DNA of 64,000 nt from Parvularcula sp. BBD 1991-13 (GTDB taxonomy: Bacteria; Pseudomonadota; Alphaproteobacteria; Caulobacterales; Parvularculaceae): the NCBI GenBank assembly GCA_001657385.1, contig LYSZ01000013.1, forward strand, positions 62,001 through 126,000, given 5' to 3'. Below, piece after piece: positions 8,383-15,925 of the stretch. How positions within the stretch are numbered: position 1 is the stretch's first letter; each line of letters starts with the position of its first letter. The translations under genes and the position numbers were made by a program. The notes beneath the pieces were generated by a model, which had not been told where the DNA came from, did no database searches, and saw nothing but the letters and a program-made list of their open reading frames with translations.

Positions 8383-8900
8383 GCCGCACCCTGATCATTG
8401 CGCTCGCCGGCTCGCTGGTGCTGAACGTGTTCGCCGGCGGCTTTATCCTGGGGCGCGTCCTGGCGCCGCCGCCCGAGCCTCCGCCGGTCGCCGGCGCGGG
8501 CGGCCCCGCGCCCGCCGCGGGTATTGACGATCCGTTCCGCATCATGCGCCACGCCGACGCGCTGCCCCCGGAAAGCCGTATGGCCTTCCGCCGCGCGTTC
8601 CGCGCGCAACTGCCCGATCTGCGCCGGGGCCACCGCGAGACGCGCCGCCTGCGCGCCGAGTTTGCGATGCTGATCCAGGCCGAGCAATGGGACGCCGACG
8701 CGGTCGCCGCCAAGCTTGAGGAAATCGACGCCGCCCAGGGGCGCCAGCGCGCCGCCTTCAAGGCGGCCTATCTGGAGGCGTTCGGCACGCTGAGCGCCGA
8801 GGAGCGCCGTCTGCTGGTCGATGCGGCGTCAAAGCGGCGGATCGATCAGCGCCGCCGCTTCCGCGACGGCAGACCCGACCGCCCGCGCCCGGGGGAGTAG
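8379..8900 (+). CDS. Periplasmic heavy-metal-sensor-like protein (CnrX/Spy-like)
   Basis: A 173-residue protein with an N-terminal membrane anchor or uncleaved signal (IIALAGSLVLNVFAGGFILG), a Pro-rich linker, and a helical hairpin domain rich in Arg and Glu (RMAFRRAFRAQLPDLRRGHRE and FGTLSAEERRLL). This matches the 'periplasmic heavy metal sensor' family related to CnrX, ZraP and CpxP/Spy. Such proteins bind metals or unfolded protein and control a sigma factor through a partner membrane protein. It is the third gene of the sigma/anti-sigma operon (ATGA overlap). No His/Cys metal cluster is obvious, so the signal may not be a metal. Confidence 0.78.
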   Translation: MSRTLIIALAGSLVLNVFAGGFILGRVLAPPPEPPPVAGAGGPAPAAGIDDPFRIMRHADALPPESRMAFRRAFRAQLPDLRRGHRETRRLRAEFAMLIQAEQWDADAVAAKLEEIDAAQGRQRAAFKAAYLEAFGTLSAEERRLLVDAASKRRIDQRRRFRDGRPDRPRPGE

Positions 8901-9006
8901 GCAGGAGACGCGGCCCGCCGCGCTCTTCGCCCGGCGTCGTCTTCTGTGCGGCGAATTCCGTGTAGGGAATAAAAGACCGGCGCCGATCCGCCGCGCCGGC
9001 GCGCGC

Positions 9007-11472
9007 CTATTCCGCGGCCTGGGTGACGGGGTAGGGCGGCTTGGCGCTCGGCGCCGCGCCGGTGAGCATGTGGGCTTCCTCGCGGACGAATTGCGGCAGG
9101 CGCACATTGGCGTCCTTGCGGCGGGGGAAGGTCGCGCAGGCGACGGTGCCCTTGCCGGGCCGGCTGGCGAGGGCGAGAAGGCCGCCCTGCATTTCCATCA
9201 ACGATTTCGACAGGGCGAGGCCGAGGCCCGAACCGCTCTGGCTGCGGGAGAAATGCGGCTCGGTCAGTTCGAACGGGGCGCCGAGCTTTTTCAACTGCGC
9301 GCGTTCGATGCCGGTTCCGCTGTCGGCGACGATCACGGTGACGCCGTCGAGATCAGCTTCCGCGGTGAGCGTCACCTCGCCGCCTGCCGGCGTGAACTTG
9401 ATGGCGTTGGACAGAAGGTTGAGCACCACCTGCTTGACCGCGCGCGCATCGGCGAAGACCGGGGGCGCGTGGCCGACGGAGGCGGTGAGCTTCACGCCGG
9501 CGTCGGCCGCGCGCTTGGCGACGAGGCGCACGCTTTCGTTCAGCGCGCGCTCCAGCTCCATCCGCTTGGGCTCCAGCGCGACGCGGCCCGCCTCGATTTT
9601 GGACATGTCGAGAATGTCGTCGATCAGTTCCAGGAGGTGCCGCCCGCTGGCGAGGATGTCGCCGACATATTCCTTGTACTTCTCGTTGCCGAGGGGGCCG
9701 TAAAGCTCCGACTGCATCACTTCGGAAAAGCCGTTGATGGCGTTGAGCGGCGTCCGCAACTCGTGGCTCATATTGGCGAGGAACTCGCTCTTGGAGCGGT
9801 TGGCCTCCTCGGCGCGGTACTTTTCGTATTCGTATTTCTGGATCGCTTCCGACAGTTCCCGGCGCGAAGCTTCTAGGTCCTCCACCGTCTGCTGCAACTC
9901 GCGCTCCTTGCGCTTTTGCGCGCTCGCCCGGCGCTTCAGGTCGGTGACGTTGACGGCGATGCAGACATAACCGCCCTCGGCGGTCTTGCGGCGCGAGACA
10001 TGGGCCCAGCGCGAGCCGGGCAGGGGGATCTCGACGCTTTCCTCGGTCCTGGCGTCCAGCGGACCGAAATGCGCCGCCAGCACGTCCCCCGCCGCGCCCG
10101 CGCAGGCGGCGGTCTCCGCCGCCGTGAGCCCGGGCTTGAGGATTTTCGCGGGGATGCGGAAGATCGATGCGAAGCGCTGGTTCCAGACCGCGAGCTTGCC
10201 GCTGGCGTCCCACAGGACGAAGGCTTCCGGGATGCTCTCGATAGCGTCGCGCAGCCGGCTCTCGGCGATGGCCGCGCCCGGCGCGAAGGCGCGCGCGTCG
10301 GTGAGGTCGATGGCGACGCCGGCGCGCCTGAACCGGGTTGCGTCCGGCCCGGTGCGGAAATAGGCGCGCAGCCAGCCGCCGCCGGGCTCGCGAAGCCGCA
10401 CCGAGCCCTCGCTGACGCCGGACGGCTCGCCGGAGAGGATCGCCATGGCGGCGCGCAGGTCCTGCGGATGGGCGAGGGCGGAAATCTCGCGCAGGGTGAA
10501 GCGGCGGTCCCGCGCGCCGAGCCCGAGGGGCTGCAACAGCGCCTTGGTGAAAAAGACCGTGCGCTCCTTGGGGTCGTAGAACCAGGGGCTCGCCCGACCG
10601 CCGGCCAGGGCGGCGTTGAAGTCGGACAGGGTGGAGAGGGCGTGGGCGGCCTCGCCCGCCGCCCGGCTCTGGCGCAGGAAGGCGGCCATCAGCGAGGCGA
10701 TGACCAGGGTCATCGCGCTCAGGATCACCGCATAGATGACCCAGATCCGCGAGCGGCCGAAAAGATCGCGCGCTGGCGCGGCCGCGAGCAGGGTCTCGCC
10801 GTTGTCGAGCGGGCGCCAGGCCGCGGCGATGCGCCCCGAGGAAAGGTCCAGCACCGCCTTGCCCCGCGCCTCGAGCGTCAGGGACCCGAACGCGGCCGCC
10901 GGTATGACGACGATATCGCTGCGTCCCGCGGCGCCGAGCACGTCGCCGGAGGCGGAAAGGTGATACAAGGCGGCGTAGCCGCCCGGCCAGGCTCCGCGCA
11001 TCGCTTCGCGCGCCGGGGCGCCGGTCATGATGGCGATGTTCATCGCCGCCGCCCCGTCGCTGACCGCCTGGTCGAGGCGCAGTTCCGTCTCCAGCGCCCG
11101 GGAGGCGGCCTTGTCGTTCATCTCCATCACCAGGAGCGCGGCGACGACGAGGAGAAAGGCGCCGGTCAGCGCCGCGAGACGCCGCGGCGACAGCGCGTCG
11201 ATGCGCGCCGCGAACGCATCCGCGCTCTCGGCGGTCGTGCGGCGTCCGGCGCGCCGCCGTTCGGCGGGCTGCTCTGCCGGGTGTCCCGCGCGGGCCGCGC
11301 GCGCGTCGCCGTGCGCGCCTGCGGCCCCATTCCCGTCGCGGCCGTTTCCATCTCGGCCATTTACGGCGGCGCCGAAGCGCGCGCCGGGCCTGTCGCCCGC
11401 CCCCGGCGCGTTGCCCCGGGCCTTGCCTGCGCGGGCGGGCTGGCCGCCGCTGTTATGGATCGCCTCTGACAT
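9007..11472 (-). CDS. PleC-like membrane sensor histidine kinase with PAS domains
   Basis: An 821-residue hybrid-free sensor kinase. The N-terminal ~80 residues are a low-complexity Gly/Ala/Arg tail. Transmembrane segments lie near residues 100-120 (LAALTGAFLLVVAALLVMEM) and 265-290 (VIYAVILSAMTLVIASLMAA) and flank a periplasmic domain. Two PAS-like regions, a coiled coil, a HisKA domain with phospho-acceptor His in NMSHELRTPLNAINGF near residue 565, and a HATPase domain (NLLSNAIKFTP, DSGTGI, GSGLGLALSKSL) follow. The HisKA helix continues as YGPLGNEKYKEYVGDIL and DDILDMSKIEAGR, typical of PleC/DivJ cell-cycle kinases. ATG 11472 was preferred to TTG 11490. It is divergent from argF'. Confidence 0.9.
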   Translation of the reverse strand: MSEAIHNSGGQPARAGKARGNAPGAGDRPGARFGAAVNGRDGNGRDGNGAAGAHGDARAARAGHPAEQPAERRRAGRRTTAESADAFAARIDALSPRRLAALTGAFLLVVAALLVMEMNDKAASRALETELRLDQAVSDGAAAMNIAIMTGAPAREAMRGAWPGGYAALYHLSASGDVLGAAGRSDIVVIPAAAFGSLTLEARGKAVLDLSSGRIAAAWRPLDNGETLLAAAPARDLFGRSRIWVIYAVILSAMTLVIASLMAAFLRQSRAAGEAAHALSTLSDFNAALAGGRASPWFYDPKERTVFFTKALLQPLGLGARDRRFTLREISALAHPQDLRAAMAILSGEPSGVSEGSVRLREPGGGWLRAYFRTGPDATRFRRAGVAIDLTDARAFAPGAAIAESRLRDAIESIPEAFVLWDASGKLAVWNQRFASIFRIPAKILKPGLTAAETAACAGAAGDVLAAHFGPLDARTEESVEIPLPGSRWAHVSRRKTAEGGYVCIAVNVTDLKRRASAQKRKERELQQTVEDLEASRRELSEAIQKYEYEKYRAEEANRSKSEFLANMSHELRTPLNAINGFSEVMQSELYGPLGNEKYKEYVGDILASGRHLLELIDDILDMSKIEAGRVALEPKRMELERALNESVRLVAKRAADAGVKLTASVGHAPPVFADARAVKQVVLNLLSNAIKFTPAGGEVTLTAEADLDGVTVIVADSGTGIERAQLKKLGAPFELTEPHFSRSQSGSGLGLALSKSLMEMQGGLLALASRPGKGTVACATFPRRKDANVRLPQFVREEAHMLTGAAPSAKPPYPVTQAAE
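11330..11359. repeat. 15-bp tandem repeat within kinase N-terminal tail
   Basis: Two 15-bp units (ttcccgtcgcggccg at 11330, tttccatctcggcca at 11345) encode, on the minus strand, the NGRDGNGRDGNG stretch of the kinase's disordered N-terminus. In-frame, so it only changes linker length. Confidence 0.65.
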
Positions 11473-11690
11473 CGGGTGAGGGCCGTTCAAAAACGCTGCT
11501 CCGGAAAACGCGCTACCTTAGCGCAAGGGCTGCGCCTGCGCTACGCGGGTTATTTACACTTTTGAAACTATTCCGTTTCGCTGTTTTCTGTCACGCGCGA
11601 ATCATTGCGGAAATCGCCCCCTCTTTCCCCAATGCGCGGTCGGGCCAAGAACCGCTTGGATTGGGCCGGCGCGCCCGCTAAACAGCGGGG

Positions 11691-12704
11691 ATGAAACATT
11701 TTCTGAACACCTCCGACTGGTCCCGCCCGGACCTGCAAGCGATGATCGACGATGCGCGCGCGATGAAAGCCTCGCCCCTGGGCGACAGCTTGCAGGGCAA
11801 AACCATTGCGCTGTTGTTTCTGAACAACTCCCTGCGAACGCGCACTTCGTTCGACATCGGCGCGCGGCAGCTCGGCGGTTACGCGGTGGTGCTGTCCCCC
11901 TCCGGCGGGATGTGGCCGCTGGAATTCGAGGACGGCGTCGTCATGGACGGCGAGGCGGAGGAGCACGTCAAGGAAGCGGCCAAGGTGCTCTCGCGCTATT
12001 GCGACATGATCGGGGTGCGCGCCTTTCCGAAATTCGTCGACTGGAGCGAGGACCGAAAGGACAGGATTCTCAACGCCTTCGCGACCTACGCCGACGTGCC
12101 GGTCGTCAACATGGAGACCATCACCCACCCGTGCCAGGAGCTTGCGCATGTGATGGCGCTGCAGGAGCGCTTCGAGCGGGACGGCCGCGGCGCCCTCGAC
12201 GGCAAGAAGTTTCTCCTGACCTGGACCTATCATCCCAAGCCGCTGAATACGGCGGTCGCCAATTCCGCGCTGATGATCGCGGCCAAGTTCGGCATGCGGC
12301 CGACGCTCCTGTGTCCGACCGAGGATTACGTTCTCGACGCGCGCTATATCGAACAGGCGTCGCGGGACGCGGAGGAGAACGGCTGCGCGCTCACCGTCTC
12401 CCACGACATCGATGCGGCGTATGACGGGGCCGAAATCGTTTACGCGAAGAGCTGGGGCGCCCTGCCGTTCTTCGGCGACTGGGCGCCGGAAAAGGACATT
12501 CGCGACCGCTTCAGGCATTTTATCGTGGACGAGGAGAAAATGGCGAAGACGGACAATGCGCTCGTCTCCCACTGCCTGCCCATGCGGCGGAACGTGAAGA
12601 TCACCGACGCCGTCTTTGATTCGGAAAACTGCATCGCCTACGAGGAGGCGGAAAACCGCTTGCACGTGCAAAAGGCGATCATGAAAGCGCTGGCCAGCCA
12701 ATGA
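11691..12704 (+). CDS. argF': N-acetylornithine carbamoyltransferase
   Basis: A 337-residue enzyme that carbamoylates N-acetylornithine to N-acetylcitrulline, replacing the usual ornithine carbamoyltransferase step. Carbamoyl-phosphate binding motif SLRTRTSFDIG is near residue 47, HPCQELAHVMAL near 144, the characteristic TWTYHPKPLNTAVANSAL near 180 and SHCLPMRRNVK near 293. The tail AEENRLHVQKAIMKAL resembles the Xanthomonas enzyme rather than ArgF. The first gene of a tightly overlapping operon with a methyltransferase, fused argB/A and argC, which fits an acetylated-intermediate arginine route. ATG 11691 is the only sensible start. Confidence 0.93.
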   Translation: MKHFLNTSDWSRPDLQAMIDDARAMKASPLGDSLQGKTIALLFLNNSLRTRTSFDIGARQLGGYAVVLSPSGGMWPLEFEDGVVMDGEAEEHVKEAAKVLSRYCDMIGVRAFPKFVDWSEDRKDRILNAFATYADVPVVNMETITHPCQELAHVMALQERFERDGRGALDGKKFLLTWTYHPKPLNTAVANSALMIAAKFGMRPTLLCPTEDYVLDARYIEQASRDAEENGCALTVSHDIDAAYDGAEIVYAKSWGALPFFGDWAPEKDIRDRFRHFIVDEEKMAKTDNALVSHCLPMRRNVKITDAVFDSENCIAYEEAENRLHVQKAIMKALASQ

Positions 12705-13408
12705 CGATGACATTCACGCCCTTTGACAAGCGCGGCTACCCGACCCGCGCCGTCGACGCCGGCTACGGCGAGTGGGCCCCGACCTATGAAGCGACCGTCC
12801 TCGACCTGATGGACCTGCGGCTGTTCGAGCGGCTGTCCGAGCGCGCGTCGATCGACTGGGGCGCGCCCGACCGCGTCGTCGATCTCGCCTGCGGCACGGG
12901 CCGCATCGGCGCGTGGCTGAAGCGGCGCGGCGCGCGCGCCGTCGACGGCGTCGATCTGACGCCGGAAATGTTGACGCTGGCGGAGGAAAAGGGGGCCTAT
13001 GACGCGCTTCGCCAGGGCGATGCGGGGGCGACCGGCCTTGACGGCGGCGCCTACGGCGTTGCGACCATGAGCCTCGCCGACGAGCACATCGCGGACCTTG
13101 CGCCGGTCTACGCGGAGGCGGCGCGGATTTTGTCTGTAAGCGGACGGTTTATCCTGGTCGGGTTCCATCCCCATTTCCTGATGATGGGCGTGCCCACCCA
13201 TTACGAGAACGCGAAGGGCGAGCCGACCTCGATCGAGAGCTATATTCACCTGACCAGCGATCACGTCGCCGCCGCGCACGCCGCCGGCTTTCGGCTCGAA
13301 GACATGACCGAGGGCGTCGTCGACGACGCCTGGATCGCGGCCAAGCCGAAATGGGAACAATACCGCAATCACCCCGTCAGTTTCGCGTTTGCTTGGACCA
13401 AATCGTGA
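12701..13408 (+). CDS. Class I SAM-dependent methyltransferase in the arginine operon
   Basis: A 235-residue Rossmann-fold methyltransferase. SAM-binding motif I is VVDLACGTGRIGAWL near residues 60-75, followed by the acidic strand-2 residue in VDGVDLTPEMLTLAEE. The later part (LSVSGRFILVGFHPHFLMMG) is the post-motif region. The N-terminus (YGEWAPTYEATV) resembles small-molecule methyltransferases. It overlaps argF' by 4 bp (ATGA) and argB/A by 4 bp (GTGA), so it is embedded in the arginine operon with full translational coupling. Its substrate is not readable; nothing in arginine synthesis requires a methyltransferase. Confidence 0.88.
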   Translation: MTMTFTPFDKRGYPTRAVDAGYGEWAPTYEATVLDLMDLRLFERLSERASIDWGAPDRVVDLACGTGRIGAWLKRRGARAVDGVDLTPEMLTLAEEKGAYDALRQGDAGATGLDGGAYGVATMSLADEHIADLAPVYAEAARILSVSGRFILVGFHPHFLMMGVPTHYENAKGEPTSIESYIHLTSDHVAAAHAAGFRLEDMTEGVVDDAWIAAKPKWEQYRNHPVSFAFAWTKS

Positions 13409-14754
13409 CTTTTAACTCCACCCGACAGACCATCGTCCAGCTCCTGTCCAATATGAGCGACGGCAAGGAGATCCGCTCCTATCTCCAGCGCTTCTCCGAG
13501 GTCGATCAGTCGCGCTTCGCCGTGATCAAGATCGGCGGCGCCATCCTCGCCGAGCAACTGGAGGAGACCGCGGGCGCGCTCGCCTTCCTGCATACGGTGG
13601 GCCTGACGCCGATCGTGCTCCATGGCGGCGGGCCGCAGCTCGACGCGACCCTGAAGGAGCGCGGCGTCGTCACCGAGAAGATCGACGGGCTGCGCGTCAC
13701 CTCGCGCGAGGCGCTGGACGCGGCCCGAGACGTTTTCATCAACGAGAACATCCGCCTGGTCGAGGCGGTGCGGGCCCACGGGGTCTCCGCCCATTCGCTG
13801 ACCACCGGCGCGATCGAGGCGGATTATCTGGACAGGGACAAATACGGGTTTGTCGGCGAGCCGACGGGCGTCCGCCTCGGGCTGATCAATTCGGTGACGC
13901 GCTCCGGGGCGATCCCGATCCTGACCTGTCTCGGCCTCGCTCCGGGCGGGCAGCTTGTCAACGTCAACGCCGACAGCGCGACGCGCGCGCTGGTGCACGC
14001 GCTCCAGCCGATGAAGATCATCTTCCTCGCCGGCGTCGGCGGGCTTCTCGACGAGAGGGGCGCGGTGATCCACTCCATCAACCTCGCCGCCGACTATGAC
14101 GACCTGATGGCCCAGGACTGGGTCGAGGGCGGCATGCGGCTCAAGATCGCCGAGATCAAGCGCCTGCTCGACGACGCGCCCCTGTCCTCGTCGGTGTCGA
14201 TCACCACCCCGTCGGGCCTGGTGCGCGAGCTGTTCACCCATGGCGGCGCGGGCACGCTGATCCGCAAGGGCGAGCGCATCCGCCGCTTCGGCGACAAGAC
14301 CGGCATTGACGGCGCGCGGGCCGGGGCGCTGATCGAGAACGCCTTCGCGCACGCCCTCACGCCCGGCTGGTGGGAGGGGTTTGATCTCGACACGGCCTAT
14401 ATTTCCGACAGTTACCGCGCCGGGGCGTTTCTCTCGCGCATCGACGATTTCACCTATCTCGACAAGTTCGCCGTGATGGAGGACGCCCGCGGCGAGGGGC
14501 TGGCGCGTACGGTCTGGCGGCGGTTCTCCGCCGACCATCCGTCGTTTTTCTGGCGCTCGCGCACCGCCAACGGCTTTAACGCCTTTTACACCGCCGAGGC
14601 CGATGGTCAGATCCGCCGCGGGCCGTGGACGGTCTTCTGGAAAGGCGAGCGCGATTTTGCGCGCATCGCCGCGGTGGTTGAGAAGGTGGCGGCGATGCCG
14701 GCGAGTTTCGAAGGCCAGGACGAGAGCGCGCAAGGAGGCGGGGCCGGGACATGA
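13405..14754 (+). CDS. argB/A: Bifunctional N-acetylglutamate kinase/N-acetylglutamate synthase
   Basis: A 449-residue fusion. Residues ~1-290 are an amino-acid kinase domain (VIKIGGAILAEQLEETAG, LHGGGPQLDATLKERG, NADSATRALVHAL, LAGVGGLLDERG). Residues ~300-449 are a DUF619-type GNAT domain that transfers acetyl from acetyl-CoA to glutamate (FTYLDKFAVMEDARGEGLAR, FWRSRTANGFNAFYT, GPWTVFWKG). This architecture is known from Xanthomonas, Maricaulis and relatives and is close to animal NAGS. GTG 13405 is chosen because it forms a GTGA overlap with the preceding stop and fits the family N-terminus; the frame is open further upstream, inside the methyltransferase gene. Confidence 0.95.
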   Translation: MTFNSTRQTIVQLLSNMSDGKEIRSYLQRFSEVDQSRFAVIKIGGAILAEQLEETAGALAFLHTVGLTPIVLHGGGPQLDATLKERGVVTEKIDGLRVTSREALDAARDVFINENIRLVEAVRAHGVSAHSLTTGAIEADYLDRDKYGFVGEPTGVRLGLINSVTRSGAIPILTCLGLAPGGQLVNVNADSATRALVHALQPMKIIFLAGVGGLLDERGAVIHSINLAADYDDLMAQDWVEGGMRLKIAEIKRLLDDAPLSSSVSITTPSGLVRELFTHGGAGTLIRKGERIRRFGDKTGIDGARAGALIENAFAHALTPGWWEGFDLDTAYISDSYRAGAFLSRIDDFTYLDKFAVMEDARGEGLARTVWRRFSADHPSFFWRSRTANGFNAFYTAEADGQIRRGPWTVFWKGERDFARIAAVVEKVAAMPASFEGQDESAQGGGAGT

Positions 14755-15737
14755 GCGAGCCGTTTCTCATCGGCCTGGTCGGCGCGCGGGGCCATACGGG
14801 GCGCGAACTGATCCGACTGATCGCCGCTCACCCGGATCTCATGCTCGCCTATGCGGTGAGCCGGGAATGGGCCGGCAGGCCGGTCGCGGAGATCGCGCCG
14901 GAGGAGCGGGACGGGTGCATCTTCGAGGCGCTCGGCCCGGACGAGGCGGCCAAGCGCCGCGCCGACGTCGTGATTCTCGCCCTGCCGGACGGGGCCGGCG
15001 CGCCTTATGTAGAGGCGATCGATCGCCATGCGCCGCGCCGGGTGATCGTCGACCTTTCCGCCGACCGGCGCTTCGACGGCGCGTGGGCCTACGGCCTGCC
15101 GGAGCTGAACCGCGCGGCGCTTAACGGCGCCCGCCGGATCGCCAATCCCGGCTGTTACGCCACCGCGATGCAGCTCGCCCTGGCGCCGCTGGTCGAGCGG
15201 CTCGAGGGGCCGGCCTCCGTCTTCGGCGTCTCCGGCTATTCCGGGGCGGGGACCAAGCCCGGCCCCAGGAACGATGTCGAGCGGCTGAAGGACAACCTCA
15301 TGCCCTACGCCCTCGCCGGGCACACCCATGAGCGCGAGGCGAGCCGCCATCTCGGCGCGCCGGTGCGATTCAGCCCTCATGTCCACCCGGCGTTCAGTGG
15401 GCTGATCGTTACCGTGCACGCCCCGTTGCGCGCGCCCATTGATAAACCGGATTTGATGCGGCTTTTTGAAAAAAAATACGCAAACGAACCGTTGATCGCC
15501 TTGCGCAACGCGCCGCCGGAACTTAAAGATGGAACCGGCCGCAGCGGCGTTCTGATCGGGGGATTCGACGTCGGCGGGGACGGGCTCGGGAACGAGCAAA
15601 GGCAAGGGCGCTGGGCCGTCGTTTGCGCGGCGGAAGACAACCTTCTCAAAGGCGCGGCGGTGCAGGCGATGCAGAACGTGAATCTGGCGCTGGGACTCGA
15701 CGAGATGACGGGACTGTCCGTCCCGGGATCTCACTAG
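14751..15737 (+). CDS. argC: N-acetyl-gamma-glutamyl-phosphate reductase
   Basis: A 328-residue NADP-dependent reductase that makes N-acetylglutamate semialdehyde. N-terminal dinucleotide motif GLVGARGHTGRELIRLI; active-site Cys in ANPGCYATAMQLAL near residue 137; SGYSGAGTKP; and substrate-binding FSPHVHPAFSGL. It starts with an ATGA overlap on argB/A. The last five residues (VPGSH) are encoded by the first copy of a 16-bp tandem repeat that runs through the stop codon. No argD, argG or argH is in the window. Confidence 0.95.
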   Translation: MSEPFLIGLVGARGHTGRELIRLIAAHPDLMLAYAVSREWAGRPVAEIAPEERDGCIFEALGPDEAAKRRADVVILALPDGAGAPYVEAIDRHAPRRVIVDLSADRRFDGAWAYGLPELNRAALNGARRIANPGCYATAMQLALAPLVERLEGPASVFGVSGYSGAGTKPGPRNDVERLKDNLMPYALAGHTHEREASRHLGAPVRFSPHVHPAFSGLIVTVHAPLRAPIDKPDLMRLFEKKYANEPLIALRNAPPELKDGTGRSGVLIGGFDVGGDGLGNEQRQGRWAVVCAAEDNLLKGAAVQAMQNVNLALGLDEMTGLSVPGSH

Positions 15738-15788
15738 CTTGGGATCTCGCCAGTCTGGGATCTCATGAGCCTGGGATCTCACGAGAAG
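15725..15788. repeat. 16-bp tandem repeat, four copies, spanning the argC stop
   Basis: The octamer gggatctc recurs at exactly 15725, 15741, 15757 and 15773, giving four 16-bp units with the approximate form gggatctcaygagcyt. The first unit contains the argC stop codon TAG; the rest are in the 3' untranslated region. There is no CRISPR-like spacer structure. Function unknown. Confidence 0.88.
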
Positions 15789-15925
15789 GCGGCGGCGCCG
15801 TCTACGGCCTGATCCGCGACAGCGCCATCTGGGACGGCTGGGCCAGCGACGGGTCGGGTGGAAACGGCGTATTGACGAACGGACGACCAGCAAAGGACGG
15901 CTAACCGGAAGGAACAGCAGGGCGA

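Noticed and set aside
15725-15788. CRISPR array
   Set aside because: Units are 16 bp, directly adjacent and without spacers; no cas genes in the window.
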